Positions 37,837 to 46,697 of a stretch of 64,000 nucleotides of DNA are shown here, piece after piece. The position numbers and the translations under genes are program-made. The notes below the pieces were generated by a model. It made no database searches. It saw only the letters and a list, made by a program, of their open reading frames with translations, and was not told the DNA's origin. Positions within the stretch are counted from its first letter, which is position 1, and each line of letters opens with the position of its first letter. The DNA is from Torulaspora globosa (Eukaryota; Ascomycota; Saccharomycetes; Saccharomycetales; Saccharomycetaceae), in NCBI RefSeq assembly GCF_014133895.1, contig NC_050727.1, positions 248,001 to 312,000 of the forward strand, written 5' to 3'.

Positions 37837-39996
37837 TCACTTTTGCAATTTAGCCAAACTGTCCAAGAGACTTTGTACGTTATTACCGGGAGAAGATTGT
37901 TGTGGCTGTTGTTGCGGTTGCTGTGGTTGTGGTTGCAGTGGAGGTGGAGGCGATTGCTGTGGTTGCACTGTGCCCATGGGAGAGCGCTGTGCGTAGCTGT
38001 CATTTAATGACGAGTAAGCAGATGCCTGCTGCTGCTGTGGAAGCTGCTGGCCTTGCATTGATTGCAGTAGACCAAGCAGTTGTTGCTGAGTCTGTGGTTG
38101 CTGCTGCTGTTGCTGCTGCTGCGCCATGGACAATAGATTGGAAACAACGTTTGGCGGTAAGTTCTGGATGGCGGATAGCAGTTGCTGCTGATTCATTTGG
38201 CCACCACCGTTTGCGCTTAATAAGGATGATAACTGCGGTTGGGACAGAGCTGGCTCCATAGCTGGAGGTGAACCTTGATAGCGGCCGTAAGGTTGACCCA
38301 TTGGTGCTGGCGCAGGTGCTCCATATCCTTGGTTAGGCAATGGCATGCCGTATCCCTGTTGAACGTAGGGCTGCTGTGGAGGCGGCATACCGTACCCGCC
38401 ATAGTAGTTTTGCGAAGATGGATGTTGAGGAGGAGGTATTGCAGCCGGCTGTTGTGCATATGGATTAACAGGCCCCACGGGTGGCCCCCCAGCCGAGCCT
38501 CTGGAAGGTTTGAGATTATTGAAAATGGCTATCGCATCATCGGCGGAGATACTGATGTATTCGTCAAACTTAGTCTCACCTTGAGGACCTTTGTAGAACG
38601 TCTGGATATCCACGTTTCTAGTCTTGTTGACCAGAATAACACCCCAGACCCCATCATGAGCTACTTCGTTAATCATTTTTCTGAGTTCCATACGAGGCTT
38701 CAAGAAAATCATGTCAGTTTCCAGGTCTGTGCCGCGTCTGAAATGGTTGAAGACCTCGTTTGCATACCCGCGGTCAGCAGTTCTCTTAACGTAGATGACG
38801 CAAGCTGGTACGCGCCTCTTGGATTTCTTGTATCCCTGGTTGTCATTATACATATCAGCTGCGTCGCTTTCCTCGTGCTGGAAAGGACGTTTGGAAGAAG
38901 AGATGAAGGTAGAGCTGCTGTTTGTCCCATGATCACCGTGGTCGAACTGCGGCCTAGCGTTGGAGCTTGAAACTTCTAAGATCAGTTTCTTACCGAAATT
39001 TTGTTCTTGCGATTCGTTTTCAATCGCATCTCTTACGCTTTGAGGGTTGTTGTACTGTATGAAACCGAACGCGTTCTTGATGTTTATCTGAAGAATATGC
39101 CCATAAGGTGAGAAAATTCTGAATAGATCCTCTTTAGAGACGTTCTTGAGAGGCAAGTTACCAATGAAAAGTCTCGACTTAGGCGGAATATCATGCATTT
39201 CCGTTATCCTGTTCTCTCCGTGGAGATATTGAGCATAACGCTCACGCTCTTCAGGCGACATTGGACCGTTCAAATCTGGCCTTGAACGTCCCCTTGGCGA
39301 CATTTCTTGGCCTGGCTGCGATACGACCTCAGGCTGGGACAAGCTCCGCATCTCTGGAATCACTGGCATCATGGTGTCTGGATTTGAGTTTAGCATATTC
39401 ACCAGCGCCGAGATCTTGTCCTCCTGCGACAGCTGCTGATACTGCGGAAGGTTTAGCATGTTACTCTCCATGATGTACTTAGCCTGCCTTTGCAGCAAAT
39501 CGTACTGAACATTCTCGGCTCTCCCATATTGCTCAGCCGCCATCTCAACGACATCTGTGGTGCTTTTATCTTCTTGCGGATCTGCATCACTGGACTCTGC
39601 CGCTTCTCCAGCTCCATTGTACTCTTTATCTGCAGATTCTTCTTCACCCTCATGCGAGGAGCTCACTTGCGCCTCTTCATCACCGCCAGCTTGCTCATTA
39701 TCAACGTCTACTGCGTCTTCATCATCACCAGCTTCCTTATCATCTTCCTCAGCGACTTCGCCGTCATCGACAGATTCAGATGGTTCCTGCTGCTCCTCAG
39801 AGGGTTCCTGTTCGTCCTCAGCTGCTTCCTGTGGAACTTCATTTTCCGAACCTGGAACTTCAGACTCACTTTGGGCTTCTATTTGCTGTTCTTCCTCATC
39901 ATTTGTCACAAACTCGCTGGAAGTCGATATCTTCGTCTCCTCCATTTCGGCAAGCTCCGGTGTTTCAGTGGAGTTAGTCATTTCAGTGTCAGACAT
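37837..39996 (-). CDS. NAB3: RNA-binding termination factor Nab3
   Basis: Nab3 acts with Nrd1 and Sen1 to terminate Pol II on short noncoding transcripts, binding UCUU. The protein has 719 residues (802 in S. cerevisiae). An acidic Glu/Asp/Ser-rich N terminus spans about residues 1-160. The single RRM runs from about residue 275 (SRLFIGNLPLKNVSKEDLF, with RNP1-like NAFGFIQYN). After a basic linker with a conserved PACVIYVKRTADRGYANEVF block comes a low-complexity Pro/Gln C terminus with a run of eight Gln and a final helix (NNVQSLLDSLAKLQK). Synteny with YPL190C supports it. Confidence 0.96.
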   Translation of the reverse strand: MSDTEMTNSTETPELAEMEETKISTSSEFVTNDEEEQQIEAQSESEVPGSENEVPQEAAEDEQEPSEEQQEPSESVDDGEVAEEDDKEAGDDEDAVDVDNEQAGGDEEAQVSSSHEGEEESADKEYNGAGEAAESSDADPQEDKSTTDVVEMAAEQYGRAENVQYDLLQRQAKYIMESNMLNLPQYQQLSQEDKISALVNMLNSNPDTMMPVIPEMRSLSQPEVVSQPGQEMSPRGRSRPDLNGPMSPEERERYAQYLHGENRITEMHDIPPKSRLFIGNLPLKNVSKEDLFRIFSPYGHILQINIKNAFGFIQYNNPQSVRDAIENESQEQNFGKKLILEVSSSNARPQFDHGDHGTNSSSTFISSSKRPFQHEESDAADMYNDNQGYKKSKRRVPACVIYVKRTADRGYANEVFNHFRRGTDLETDMIFLKPRMELRKMINEVAHDGVWGVILVNKTRNVDIQTFYKGPQGETKFDEYISISADDAIAIFNNLKPSRGSAGGPPVGPVNPYAQQPAAIPPPQHPSSQNYYGGYGMPPPQQPYVQQGYGMPLPNQGYGAPAPAPMGQPYGRYQGSPPAMEPALSQPQLSSLLSANGGGQMNQQQLLSAIQNLPPNVVSNLLSMAQQQQQQQQPQTQQQLLGLLQSMQGQQLPQQQQASAYSSLNDSYAQRSPMGTVQPQQSPPPPLQPQPQQPQQQPQQSSPGNNVQSLLDSLAKLQK

Positions 39997-40495
39997 GATA
40001 AACCAACGACAATTGTCTAAATAGGACCACCAAGCCGATTATCTGCCTTTGATACATGTCATCTACTTGTTCGTACTCGCAACCCTCGCAGTTTGCCTTA
40101 ATAATTGCTTAGTGAAAAAAAAAAGGACCGGGTAACGAGGATATCAGAGCCAACTCATCAGCTATGAGATATAAGAAAGGACTTCAAGGCCAATTTGCCA
40201 GCTCAGAGAGGGTCATTGGCGCTTCGTAAGACCCCCAATTGCTGCAACTCGCGGTAACCTTTTCAACGAGGCCACCATCGAGTAGTTCGCTTCACCCGAA
40301 AGGCCAGTCTCATTTAACATACAAAAGGAAGAATAATTAAAATATAGAGCCGTAGAAGCTTCAGAAGCCAGTCTGGGGACAGCTCTCCGACTGCCCACCC
40401 ATTGCTTGTGAATATCCGGAATAAATACATGCAAATACACACAGAAGATCCCGATACCTTCTGCGTAACACATCTGTGGAGACCAGGGGTGGTCA
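39997..40495. other. Intergenic, NAB3 promoter region
   Basis: No gene is seen. A run of ten A precedes a Reb1 core CGGGTAA at 40129-40135, about 135 bases upstream of the NAB3 ATG. GCCAAT/ATTGGC arms (40189-40194/40215-40220) could form a loose hairpin. The rest is the COA2 3' flank. Confidence 0.45.
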
Positions 40496-40696
40496 TCATA
40501 TATCTGTAACCTTGTTTTGTTGAACAGCGGGCTTCTGGTGCTGGTTTGCTCGCTGGTGATCGTGTGTGGGACTGTCGGAGTCTAGTGTGTGAGCCGGACA
40601 CGGCAAAACGGACCCCAAGGCTACCGACGAGAAGGCTACCAGGAAGGTAGTCATGAATAGTCGATTCGTAACATGATTTCTTGTGGCTGCTCTCAT
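40496..40696 (-). CDS. COA2: Small protein, probable Coa2 cytochrome oxidase assembly factor
   Basis: In S. cerevisiae Coa2 (YPL189C-A, 68 residues) acts in Cox1 maturation during cytochrome oxidase assembly. This protein has 66 residues. A basic start (MRAATRNHVTNRLFM) leads to a hydrophobic segment (TTFLVAFSSVALGSVL), the motif PCPAH and a polar Gln/His/Asn tail. That layout suits a small inner-membrane protein. It lies beside NAB3 on the same strand, the position of YPL189C-A between NAB3 and GUP2. Identity rests mainly on position and size. Confidence 0.62.
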   Translation of the reverse strand: MRAATRNHVTNRLFMTTFLVAFSSVALGSVLPCPAHTLDSDSPTHDHQRANQHQKPAVQQNKVTDI

Positions 40697-41021
40697 ACCT
40701 TGAACAGGAAAAATTGATTTAAAGACCGTGGATCGAGTTCAGAACAACGTATTCAAACACCCTGTAGATATGCAAATCAGTTCCGATCAACGGAATACTA
40801 TATAGCAACAATAAGCACGTTTCCAAGGAGCGTGAGAGGCCTCTATCTTTGCTTCCAAGGCTGTTCTTGTTCAGCTTCTTTGATGTCAAAATTTCATACC
40901 GGGGTTACTAGAAGGCGTTTTATCGGCTCGAAGAAAATGTGCAGAGATGGCCAATAGAACAAGAGGTAAATGATATGAAGTGCCCAAAGAGCGCTGGCGT
41001 GGGTAGTCAAGTATATAAACT
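40697..41021. other. Intergenic, COA2 promoter and SCY1 3' flank
   Basis: No gene or strong motif is seen beyond a TATA-like ACTATATAGC near 40799. Confidence 0.4.
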
Positions 41022-43367
41022 TTATATTAGTGAGGCAGAGCTATCTTCAGATCTTGTTGCTGTATCGAAGGGCTTCCGGCTCGGCTGTAGAGAGACGGAA
41101 AACCCGGGTGGCAGATTAGACATCGGAGTGTGTAGTTTAGACTCCATAATAATGCGAGGGTGTCCATGCGACGGTGTAGTAGAGGCGCTGCCGTGGTTGG
41201 CCGTGGGCGGAGCTGGGGATGATGTGGCGGAGACAAAATCGTCAAAATCGTCCGCATCTGCTTCTTGTTGGCGTGGCTTTAGAGGTAAAATTCTTGGTCT
41301 TGGAGCGTTCTTTGATGGTTGAGCGGGTCTTGGAGTTAGTATTGATGGCTTTCTGGCGCCAGACTTTTTCTTCGGCACAATGGCTGGAACTGCAATACTC
41401 TTGGCGGCCTTGGTCTCGGGATCTTCACGTTTGACTGACACTGGTTTTATCAGGTTATCGAAGTCCTTGGTGCCAGCAGCATCGTGCGAGCTCGAGGTAG
41501 GGTCTTGTAGGGTGTTGGAGTGCGTTTTCTGGATGGTGTGGGAGAGTCTATTGATGACGACAGTGTACCGACTGTATTGCGCTTTGTCTAGTGTTTGGGA
41601 CATGGAGTAATTCCACAGCAGAGGCAAAAGCTGTTCTACGAGGGTCCCGTCGCTTTTAATGACTTTAGGAACCATTTCAAATAATGTCAGCGATTGCATC
41701 AGGATTCTTGGATCTCTCGTCTTCATTGACTTGAAAAGTGGCAACACCTCATCGCAAATGAGATCCGAGTCGACTAGCTCTTTCTCGATCAGTTCTCTCA
41801 GGCACGATATGCTCGATACTTTCACCATGAGACTCGTCGTCTTGGTGAACAAATGGGATATCAAGGGCATCAAGAAATTCTTCATTGTAACGAAATCGAA
41901 AAGGTCTGCAACAATATTCAGATCCCCCAACAAGGATTCCTGTGCTGCCAGAGACTGCTCTCCTTGCATGTCATGAAATGTGAAAGTTAACAGTGGTTTT
42001 AGAATAATTTCCAAGAAATCCTCTTTTTTTACTTTCTGCCTTATGGTAGATAAGTTCTTGATGAGAGCCATCGTGGCATTGTGAAGAATGATTGGAAAGT
42101 CGGATTTTTTCGTCAACGCAGGATAGATCTTCTCTTGAAATGTAAGCTGCGAGACTGTTGATCCGATTCTGATTATAATCTCTACCTCCTTAGAAATACA
42201 GGGTCCATTGGGTTCTTTGTCCTTGCATTGTTGAGCCAAACCCTCGAGCAGAACAGTCAAGAACTTCCTCTGCAGTAATGTGACCGGAAACTTTGGCAGA
42301 AGTTCCTCAAGACCGTTTAGGAACACAACTTTTTCATCGTTAGTTTTAGTTGGCAGATCGTCAAGGAAACTCAAGGTCTTAATAAGCGGATCCTGAAAGA
42401 ACTCACTATCCAAAAATTCATTGATATTATCATAGCGGGAATAAATATCTCGGTTCATCAATCTGGGCATGCATGGTCTTAGGCTCACCGGGAGTTTATT
42501 GAACATATTTTCCCACGACATAGTTGCAAGCTTTCTTTCAAATCTGGTGTATTCCGCCCTGTACTGACTGGTGGAGTTTTCGGTAGATAGCATATCCTTC
42601 CCTGTATACAGCATGTAAATCAATAGCCCCAATGAAAAGAAGTCGCTTTTGAAAGAGACAGTATTCTCAAGAACAATCTCTGGTGCGGTGTAATTCAACT
42701 GCAGGTGAAGAAAGGAAGGTATCCTTGGGTCATATTGGTCGATAAAGTACTCACTTGAGCTGGTACCATGCGGAAGTTTTATCAGATGCCCTAGACCGGA
42801 GACTTTCCAATCGGAGTTCTCGTTGATTAAAATTGACCGCGGTTGAATGTCCAAGTGGACGGAAATTGCCCGGTTGTGTATAAAATCCAATGCCTGCACT
42901 GTTTCAAGCAAGCCTCTCTGAATGATAACTTCTTCCTTGTCGTGTTGCTGGAGAAAGCTTGTTTCTTCATTCCCATGTCCAAACACAGACTCCACTGATC
43001 CTGTCACATACTCGGTTACAAACATGAAATTCTTACTGTGCTCTTCCAGAGGTTCAATCACTGCCAGGATATTAGGGTGCTTGAGCTTACTTAGGTTACT
43101 CACCTGTCTTCTTAACACTTCATATGCGTCTTGCAGCAGAGTCTTGTCATGCGACGAGCTTCTAGATTTTATAATACCATAATTCAACAGATGATTCTCG
43201 AATTGTCTCTTATCGAAGACGAAGATAGAGACTTTGGATGGCGCACCAGATGCGGAATTTGAGGACTTCAATCTACCCATATAAATGTTCCATGGTTCGC
43301 AGGTGAAAGTCGGCGATGAAGAGAATGAATACTTGGAGGTGATACCGGTCTTCGCTGACCAAAACAT
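41022..43367 (-). CDS. SCY1: Scy1-family pseudokinase
   Basis: Scy1-like proteins bind clathrin or COPI coats in membrane traffic; the yeast member is little studied. The protein has 781 residues from the ATG at 43367 (about 804 in S. cerevisiae). Residues 1-320 are a protein-kinase fold with lost catalysis: the HRD loop reads HLDIQPRSILI and the DFG position reads SGLG. Residues 330-620 are HEAT repeats (FPVTLLQRKFLTVLLEGLA, LFTKTTSLMVKVSSISCLRE). The C-terminal tail is Pro/Ser-rich. Gene order with GUP1 matches YGL083W-YGL084C. Confidence 0.95.
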   Translation of the reverse strand: MFWSAKTGITSKYSFSSSPTFTCEPWNIYMGRLKSSNSASGAPSKVSIFVFDKRQFENHLLNYGIIKSRSSSHDKTLLQDAYEVLRRQVSNLSKLKHPNILAVIEPLEEHSKNFMFVTEYVTGSVESVFGHGNEETSFLQQHDKEEVIIQRGLLETVQALDFIHNRAISVHLDIQPRSILINENSDWKVSGLGHLIKLPHGTSSSEYFIDQYDPRIPSFLHLQLNYTAPEIVLENTVSFKSDFFSLGLLIYMLYTGKDMLSTENSTSQYRAEYTRFERKLATMSWENMFNKLPVSLRPCMPRLMNRDIYSRYDNINEFLDSEFFQDPLIKTLSFLDDLPTKTNDEKVVFLNGLEELLPKFPVTLLQRKFLTVLLEGLAQQCKDKEPNGPCISKEVEIIIRIGSTVSQLTFQEKIYPALTKKSDFPIILHNATMALIKNLSTIRQKVKKEDFLEIILKPLLTFTFHDMQGEQSLAAQESLLGDLNIVADLFDFVTMKNFLMPLISHLFTKTTSLMVKVSSISCLRELIEKELVDSDLICDEVLPLFKSMKTRDPRILMQSLTLFEMVPKVIKSDGTLVEQLLPLLWNYSMSQTLDKAQYSRYTVVINRLSHTIQKTHSNTLQDPTSSSHDAAGTKDFDNLIKPVSVKREDPETKAAKSIAVPAIVPKKKSGARKPSILTPRPAQPSKNAPRPRILPLKPRQQEADADDFDDFVSATSSPAPPTANHGSASTTPSHGHPRIIMESKLHTPMSNLPPGFSVSLQPSRKPFDTATRSEDSSASLI

Positions 43368-43740
43368 GTCCACCAATTGATATATTGCCGAAGCTATTGG
43401 TTCTTTATTCGCAGGTTAATCATATAGGTCGCTGAAAAGGCTATACTTAAGGTTGTTGAAAGGTGTTTAAACCAAGAATCGAACGCCGGTCAGATTACAG
43501 GTTCCCAACCGTTGAACTAGCAATGATTTTCGTGAGAAGTGATCTATAATTTAATCCTATATAGAGCTTTTACAAAGTGAGCCAAACAGCTTCACTATTC
43601 ATATTGAGAGGTATTGAAGAAGTCCGTCGACTGCGAATCGCAACCGCAGCGGTTTAATCAAGTGGATCAATTTGGTGCTAGATCAGGACGAGTCACGTGA
43701 TGTGATTGCGAAACAAAACACTTAACTAGATCTCACTTCA
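43368..43740. other. Intergenic, divergent SCY1 and GUP1 promoters
   Basis: Besides a tRNA-like relic, this stretch holds TCACGTGA at 43693-43700, a perfect Cbf1/E-box site about 45 bases before the first GUP1 ATG, and a TATATAGAG sequence near 43560. Confidence 0.5.
43476..43519 (-). pseudogene. tRNA-like relic with intact A and B boxes
   Basis: On the minus strand TAGTTCAACGG (43519-43509) fits the Pol III A-box consensus and GTTCGATTC (43484-43476) fits the B box. The D-arm GTTC-AACGGTTGG-GAAC pairs. The boxes start only 35 bases apart against about 45 in a working tRNA, the anticodon and acceptor stems do not pair, and no T-run follows. The CTGTAATCT...GGCGTTCGATTC part resembles tRNA-Tyr without its intron. 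It may be a dead tRNA or a TFIIIC-only binding site. Confidence 0.4.
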
Positions 43741-45573
43741 ATGGGTAGTAGAGCATGTATGAAGTTATGGATAGAAGGTGCCGTCAGTTGGGTTTATATG
43801 GCCAGAATAATGCAGAATGTGGAACGGTTTTTGTCCGTGGAATCTCTCGACGGGAGGTTAAAGCCTTGTTCGAGGGACGTGAAATACCAAAATAAGGAGA
43901 ATGATGGAGATGGTTCCAAATTGAATGGTAAAGTTTTGACTACACAGCCGTCCCGCTGGGGCACTTGGGAGTTCAGATTTTACTATCTGGCATTCATCGT
44001 CGTTCTACCGCTGATGCTCAAGGCGGTGATGGAAGCAAGTAGTGAACTAAATCCAAACTATCCTAGATACGCTGGAATGCTCTCCAAAGGGTGGATTTTT
44101 GGGAGGAAGGTGGATAACAGCGATTCGCAGTACCGATTTTTCCGGGATAACCTCCCACTGCTAATTGCACTCATGCTGGGACATACAGTTGTCAAAAGAG
44201 TTGTTCGGTACGCAACCGGAGCTTCAAAGCTGAGTTTTGACTTTGGCTTTGGCTTGTGTTTCCTATATGCAGCTCATGGTGTCAATTCGGTGCGCATCTT
44301 GCTTCACATGTTGGTGATGTACTCAATTGCTCATCTATTGAAAAACGAGCGGAAACTGGCTACTGTTCTATCGTGGACATATGGAATTGGGACGCTCTTT
44401 ATAAATGACAAGTTCAGGAACTATCCGTTCAGCAATTTCATCAGTTGCCTTTCATTCCTTGATACAGGTTATAAAGGCATAATCCACAGATGGGATGTCT
44501 TCTTCAATTTCACTCTTCTTCGAATGTTAAGTTACAACATGGACTTCTTAGAAAGATGGAGCAGTATCAGGCAGAACCAGCCCTCAACGTCGTCAGCTGA
44601 CGCTTCCACAAACGATGCAAGAATATCTTCGGATAGTTTTGAGAGCTCCGCAACTTCAACAGTACTAAATGAAAGACAGCGTTTAGTTGCACCTCACAAT
44701 ATTCAGGATTATGGAGTGATAAACTATATCGCATACATCACGTACACTCCGCTGCTGATTGCAGGCCCGATAGTTACTTTTAATGATTACGTGTACCAAA
44801 GTAGGAATACACTCCCATCCATCAACGTCCGGTATATTACTTCATATGCCATCAGATTTGCTATTTGCATCTTAACTATGGAGATGGTTTTGCACTTTGC
44901 ATACGTGGTGGCGATCTCTAAAACGAAAGCCTGGACTGGCGATACTCCTTTCCAAATTTCCATGATCGGCCTTTTCAACTTAAATATCATCTGGCTGAAG
45001 CTTCTCATTCCATGGAGACTTTTTAGACTATGGGCCCTTATCGACGGAATTGACGCTCCAGAGAATATGATTCGTTGTGTCGATAATAATTACAGCGCAC
45101 TAGCATTCTGGAGAGCCTGGCATAGAAGTTACAACAAATGGGTTGTTCGTTATATCTATATTCAGCTTGGCGGTTCCAAAAACAGAATTCTTTCATCTTT
45201 GGCAGTCTTTTCCTTTGTGGCCATATGGCATGACATTCAGTTGAAACTCCTGTTGTGGGGATGGTTGATTGTCATCTTTCTCCTACCAGAACTATTCGCT
45301 ACGCAATTCTTCGCTCGCTACAGGAATCGGCCATGGTACAGACATTTGTGCGCAGCTGGAGCAGTCATCAACATCTGGATGATGATGATTGCTAACTTAT
45401 TTGGTTTTTGCTTAGGGTCCGATGGCACCATGGTCTTCTTAAGGGACCTTTTTGGCACTCTGCCTGGTATCACGTTTGCCGTAACCGCGAGCGGTGCACT
45501 CTTCATTGCCGTGCAGATTATGTTCGAACAAAGAGAACACGAACGCAGACATGGAATCAACTTGAAATGCTAG
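43741..45573 (+). CDS. GUP1: MBOAT acyltransferase Gup1
   Basis: Gup1 remodels GPI-anchor lipids in the ER by adding a C26 acyl chain. From the first ATG the protein has 610 residues; S. cerevisiae Gup1 has 560 and its ohnolog Gup2 about 609. About ten membrane spans are present. The MBOAT signature is WRAWHRSYNKWVVRYIYIQLGG with His461, and the second active-site His497 is in FVAIWHDIQ. Blocks GWIFGRKVDNSDSQYRFFRD and IRCVDNNYSALAFWR are nearly unchanged. The first 20-25 residues lack a match to Gup1, so the ATG at 43810 (MQNVERFLS) is a plausible start. Confidence 0.96.
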   Translation: MGSRACMKLWIEGAVSWVYMARIMQNVERFLSVESLDGRLKPCSRDVKYQNKENDGDGSKLNGKVLTTQPSRWGTWEFRFYYLAFIVVLPLMLKAVMEASSELNPNYPRYAGMLSKGWIFGRKVDNSDSQYRFFRDNLPLLIALMLGHTVVKRVVRYATGASKLSFDFGFGLCFLYAAHGVNSVRILLHMLVMYSIAHLLKNERKLATVLSWTYGIGTLFINDKFRNYPFSNFISCLSFLDTGYKGIIHRWDVFFNFTLLRMLSYNMDFLERWSSIRQNQPSTSSADASTNDARISSDSFESSATSTVLNERQRLVAPHNIQDYGVINYIAYITYTPLLIAGPIVTFNDYVYQSRNTLPSINVRYITSYAIRFAICILTMEMVLHFAYVVAISKTKAWTGDTPFQISMIGLFNLNIIWLKLLIPWRLFRLWALIDGIDAPENMIRCVDNNYSALAFWRAWHRSYNKWVVRYIYIQLGGSKNRILSSLAVFSFVAIWHDIQLKLLLWGWLIVIFLLPELFATQFFARYRNRPWYRHLCAAGAVINIWMMMIANLFGFCLGSDGTMVFLRDLFGTLPGITFAVTASGALFIAVQIMFEQREHERRHGINLKC

Positions 45574-45631
45574 GTTGTCGCTTCTATTTATTATGAATGC
45601 TCAAAATTATATGCCTGGCGTCTAGAGCTTA

Positions 45632-46465
45632 CTATCTTGTACTTTTCTTATACTCGCCGGGAGTTTCGACCTTCTTTTGAGACCACAGACCTCGTTTGTG
45701 GGCTCTAGCGATCCTTTCTTGTACTCTGTAGGCTTTTTCCCTACCATCGAATTCTGCAAATGACTTAGATTCGTAGACGACGGCTAAGCCCCTCTTAACC
45801 ATCTCGAGACTAAGGTCCTTATACCCGGTCCACGTCCAATAAGCGACTCTAGCAACGCACCGGCCATACTGGTCGACTGATAAAGGCTTAATCCAAACGC
45901 CCTTAGAAAGAACAGTATATTTCAACCAATTTAGAGCCTCCTCACTAAACGGCTGAGCAGGATTTCCAAAATGTGCTCTCTCTGGGGCATCAATTCCACA
46001 GAATCGAACAGGTATCGTTGACAAGTTTCTTCTGTTCTTGTATGGTACTTTTAAGCTTAGGTAGTGATTAGACCAAGCTGATTCCAAGCTTTCTGTCTTG
46101 AAAAGACGCCATAATCTTCTCCTGTAGAGGGATTGAATCATATCAGTGGATTCTGTAACACTCTTCCCTTCTAATCTTTCAAGCTTCGGTACCTTCCTGA
46201 GCCAACCCCAACCACCAAGCAGTCCACCTGGCATATGGAAGAAGTGGAAATTATCACCATCACCTACTGACGTGACCTTCCCATACAACCATCGTTTTCG
46301 AAATACCGATGATGGGATCTCTGCCACTTTATTCAATTGCCTGAGATATCTGTTAAAGGCTGACCGGGCTCCCAAGAACGATCCAGCAAAGAGTAGCGAG
46401 AGTAGAACCACATCAGGATTAAGTAGACCAGCCGGTGACACAGCTACTTTGTTATCCGCACTCAT
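45632..46465 (-). CDS. LCL3: Mitochondrial-membrane SNase-like nuclease Lcl3
   Basis: Lcl3 is a staphylococcal-nuclease-like protein reported in mitochondria. The protein has 277 residues from the ATG at 46465 (274 in S. cerevisiae). A membrane segment lies near residues 18-34 (VVLLSLLFAGSFLGARSAF). The nuclease domain holds KVTSVGDGDNFHFFH, PVRFCGIDAPERAHFG, PFSEEALNWLK, VDQYGRCVARV, LSLEMVKRGLAVVYE and AHKRGLWS, carrying the Asp, Arg and Glu catalytic pattern of the family. The frame extends upstream without an ATG. It is convergent with GUP1. Confidence 0.95.
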   Translation of the reverse strand: MSADNKVAVSPAGLLNPDVVLLSLLFAGSFLGARSAFNRYLRQLNKVAEIPSSVFRKRWLYGKVTSVGDGDNFHFFHMPGGLLGGWGWLRKVPKLERLEGKSVTESTDMIQSLYRRRLWRLFKTESLESAWSNHYLSLKVPYKNRRNLSTIPVRFCGIDAPERAHFGNPAQPFSEEALNWLKYTVLSKGVWIKPLSVDQYGRCVARVAYWTWTGYKDLSLEMVKRGLAVVYESKSFAEFDGREKAYRVQERIARAHKRGLWSQKKVETPGEYKKSTR

Positions 46466-46697
46466 GGCTCTTCTAAGAGACTTGCCATTGCTCTTATTTT
46501 TAAAGCAGTAAATGTAAGACAAGAAGCCTTGGCTGACTGACAATAAGCAAAAGTCTCGACCTCTGCTGTCGGAAATTTATCCATTCAGATCGATTACATG
46601 ACATGAATAAGTGCTTGATGAAATTATGTAAAGCGTAGTTCCTTATTTGTGTTCAATTTGAGAAAGGCTAATCTTTGGGAGGTGCGACGTTTTATAG

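Noticed and set aside
43692..43699. RTCACRTG site as a centromere CDEI
   Set aside because: No AT-rich CDEII or CDEIII follows; it is better read as a Cbf1/E-box promoter site of GUP1.
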